From Octadecabacter sp. (GTDB taxonomy: Bacteria; Pseudomonadota; Alphaproteobacteria; Rhodobacterales; Rhodobacteraceae), in assembly GCA_003533975.1 (NCBI GenBank), contig DQCL01000013.1, positions 4,144-11,349 of the forward strand: DNA of 7,206 nucleotides. Direction: 5' to 3'. Made by a program: the position numbers and the translations under genes. Numbering within the stretch: position 1 is the stretch's first letter; each line of letters opens with the position of its first letter. Below the pieces are notes generated by a model that ran no database searches, was not told where the DNA came from, and saw only the letters and a program-made list of their open reading frames with translations. Of the stretch, positions 6,371 to 7,206 are shown piece after piece.

Positions 6371-7206
6371 ATGTCCGACACCCCATCCTACGGCTTTGAT
6401 ACGCTGCAAATCCACGCAGGCGCACGCCCTGACCCAGCAACCGGCGCGCGCAACACGCCAATCTATCAGACAACGGCCTATGTATTTCGCGATGCAGACC
6501 ACGCAGCCGCATTGTTTAACCTGCAAGAAGTTGGCTACATCTATTCTCGTCTGACCAACCCGACGGTTGCGGTTTTGCAAGAACGTATCGCGACACTTGA
6601 AGGTGGCGCAGGTGCGGTTTGCTGTTCATCCGGCCATGCTGCCCAACTGATGGCGCTGTTCCCGCTCATGTCACCGGGCAAGAACGTTGTCGTCTCCACA
6701 CGCCTTTATGGTGGCTCCGTCACGCAATTCTCGCAGACGATAAAGCGATTTGGCTGGGAAGCTAAATTCGTCGATATGGATGACACAGCCGCCGTGAAAG
6801 CCGCGATTGATGACAACACACGCGCGGTATTTGGCGAAGCCATTGCCAACCCGGGTGGTTACATCATGGACGTGCGCGCGATTGCAGACATTGCAGACGC
6901 TGCTGGTATCCCTCTGATTATCGACAACACCACGGCCACGCCGTACCTGTGCCGCCCGATTGAACTAGGTGCTACGCTTGTTGTGCATTCGACCACCAAA
7001 TACCTCACAGGTAACGGCTCTGTCACAGGCGGTTGTGTTGTGGACAGCGGTAAGTTTGACTGGACCGCGTCTGATAAGTTCCCCTCCCTCAGCGAGCCTG
7101 AGCCAGCTTACCACGGCATGACGTTCGCAGAGACCTTTGGTCCGCTGGCCTACACGTTTCACGGCATTGCAATTGGCCTGCGCGACCTTGGCATGACGAT
7201 GAACCC
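6371..7206 (+). CDS. metY: O-acetylhomoserine sulfhydrylase (aminocarboxypropyltransferase), 3' truncated by window edge
   Basis: This PLP enzyme of the Cys/Met-metabolism family makes homocysteine from O-acetylhomoserine and sulfide in methionine synthesis; some members also accept O-acetylserine. The visible 278 residues are about two thirds of the usual length near 430. The N-terminal segment GFDTLQIHAG (8-17) is typical. YSRLTNPT (58-65) supplies phosphate-contacting residues to the partner subunit. SSGHAAQ (86-92) belongs to the PLP phosphate loop, Y113 in LYGGS should stack on the cofactor, D185 in IIDNTTATP contacts the pyridine nitrogen, and K210 in HSTTKYLTGNG is the expected Schiff-base lysine. 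All key residues are present, so nothing suggests decay. The gap of 161 bases from the previous gene, with its own possible promoter, suggests separate transcription. The main alternative is a closely related O-succinylhomoserine sulfhydrylase (metZ), but the motifs favour the O-acetyl type. Confidence 0.94.
   Translation, partial: MSDTPSYGFDTLQIHAGARPDPATGARNTPIYQTTAYVFRDADHAAALFNLQEVGYIYSRLTNPTVAVLQERIATLEGGAGAVCCSSGHAAQLMALFPLMSPGKNVVVSTRLYGGSVTQFSQTIKRFGWEAKFVDMDDTAAVKAAIDDNTRAVFGEAIANPGGYIMDVRAIADIADAAGIPLIIDNTTATPYLCRPIELGATLVVHSTTKYLTGNGSVTGGCVVDSGKFDWTASDKFPSLSEPEPAYHGMTFAETFGPLAYTFHGIAIGLRDLGMTMN

Noticed and set aside
6243..6512. 89-codon minus-strand open frame across the sulfhydrylase start
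   Set aside because: It overlaps the conserved N-terminus of a recognised enzyme and has no ribosome site or domain; its Arg/Gly/Cys-rich composition suggests a shadow.

Overview
The window looks like ordinary chromosomal DNA from an alphaproteobacterium, most likely a marine Roseobacter-group member of the Rhodobacteraceae. This is an inference from moderate-to-high GC, codon use, and the resemblance of the proteins to families common in that group. No marker gene here fixes the genus.

Layout: positions 1-32 are the 3' end of a tRNA with an encoded CCA. A 214-base gap follows, holding one weak inverted repeat. Next is a two-gene operon on the plus strand: a membrane-anchored periplasmic adaptor (247-1437) and a 1037-residue RND-family inner-membrane efflux permease (1437-4550). 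Their stop and start codons overlap as TGATG. The permease gene runs into a convergent minus-strand gene (4547-5083) for a small exported or membrane-tethered protein of unknown function; the two stop codons interlock by four bases. An 85-base divergent promoter region separates that gene from a plus-strand gene (5169-6209) for a protein with features of a GT-A-fold, GT8-like glycosyltransferase. After a 161-base gap with several possible RNA or DNA structures, the window ends inside a plus-strand O-acetylhomoserine sulfhydrylase gene (6371 onward, truncated by the window edge).

How the genes work together: the adaptor and permease should form two of the three parts of a tripartite export pump. 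No outer-membrane channel gene or regulator is in view, so the pump presumably borrows a TolC-like channel encoded elsewhere. The permease lacks two charged residues that form the proton relay in AcrB-type pumps (Asp-to-Gly in TM4, Lys-to-Asn in TM10), which is the most distinctive molecular feature seen here. The sulfhydrylase belongs to methionine/cysteine synthesis and is probably a separate unit. The divergent pair (unknown exported protein and glycosyltransferase-like protein) may share a control region, but no functional link can be shown.

No mobile element, CRISPR array, integrase, toxin-antitoxin or phage gene was found. I see no clear evidence for a new multi-gene system. The points most worth a second look are the altered relay residues of the permease, the unassigned two-cysteine protein, the glycosyltransferase-like protein, and the structured DNA before the sulfhydrylase gene.
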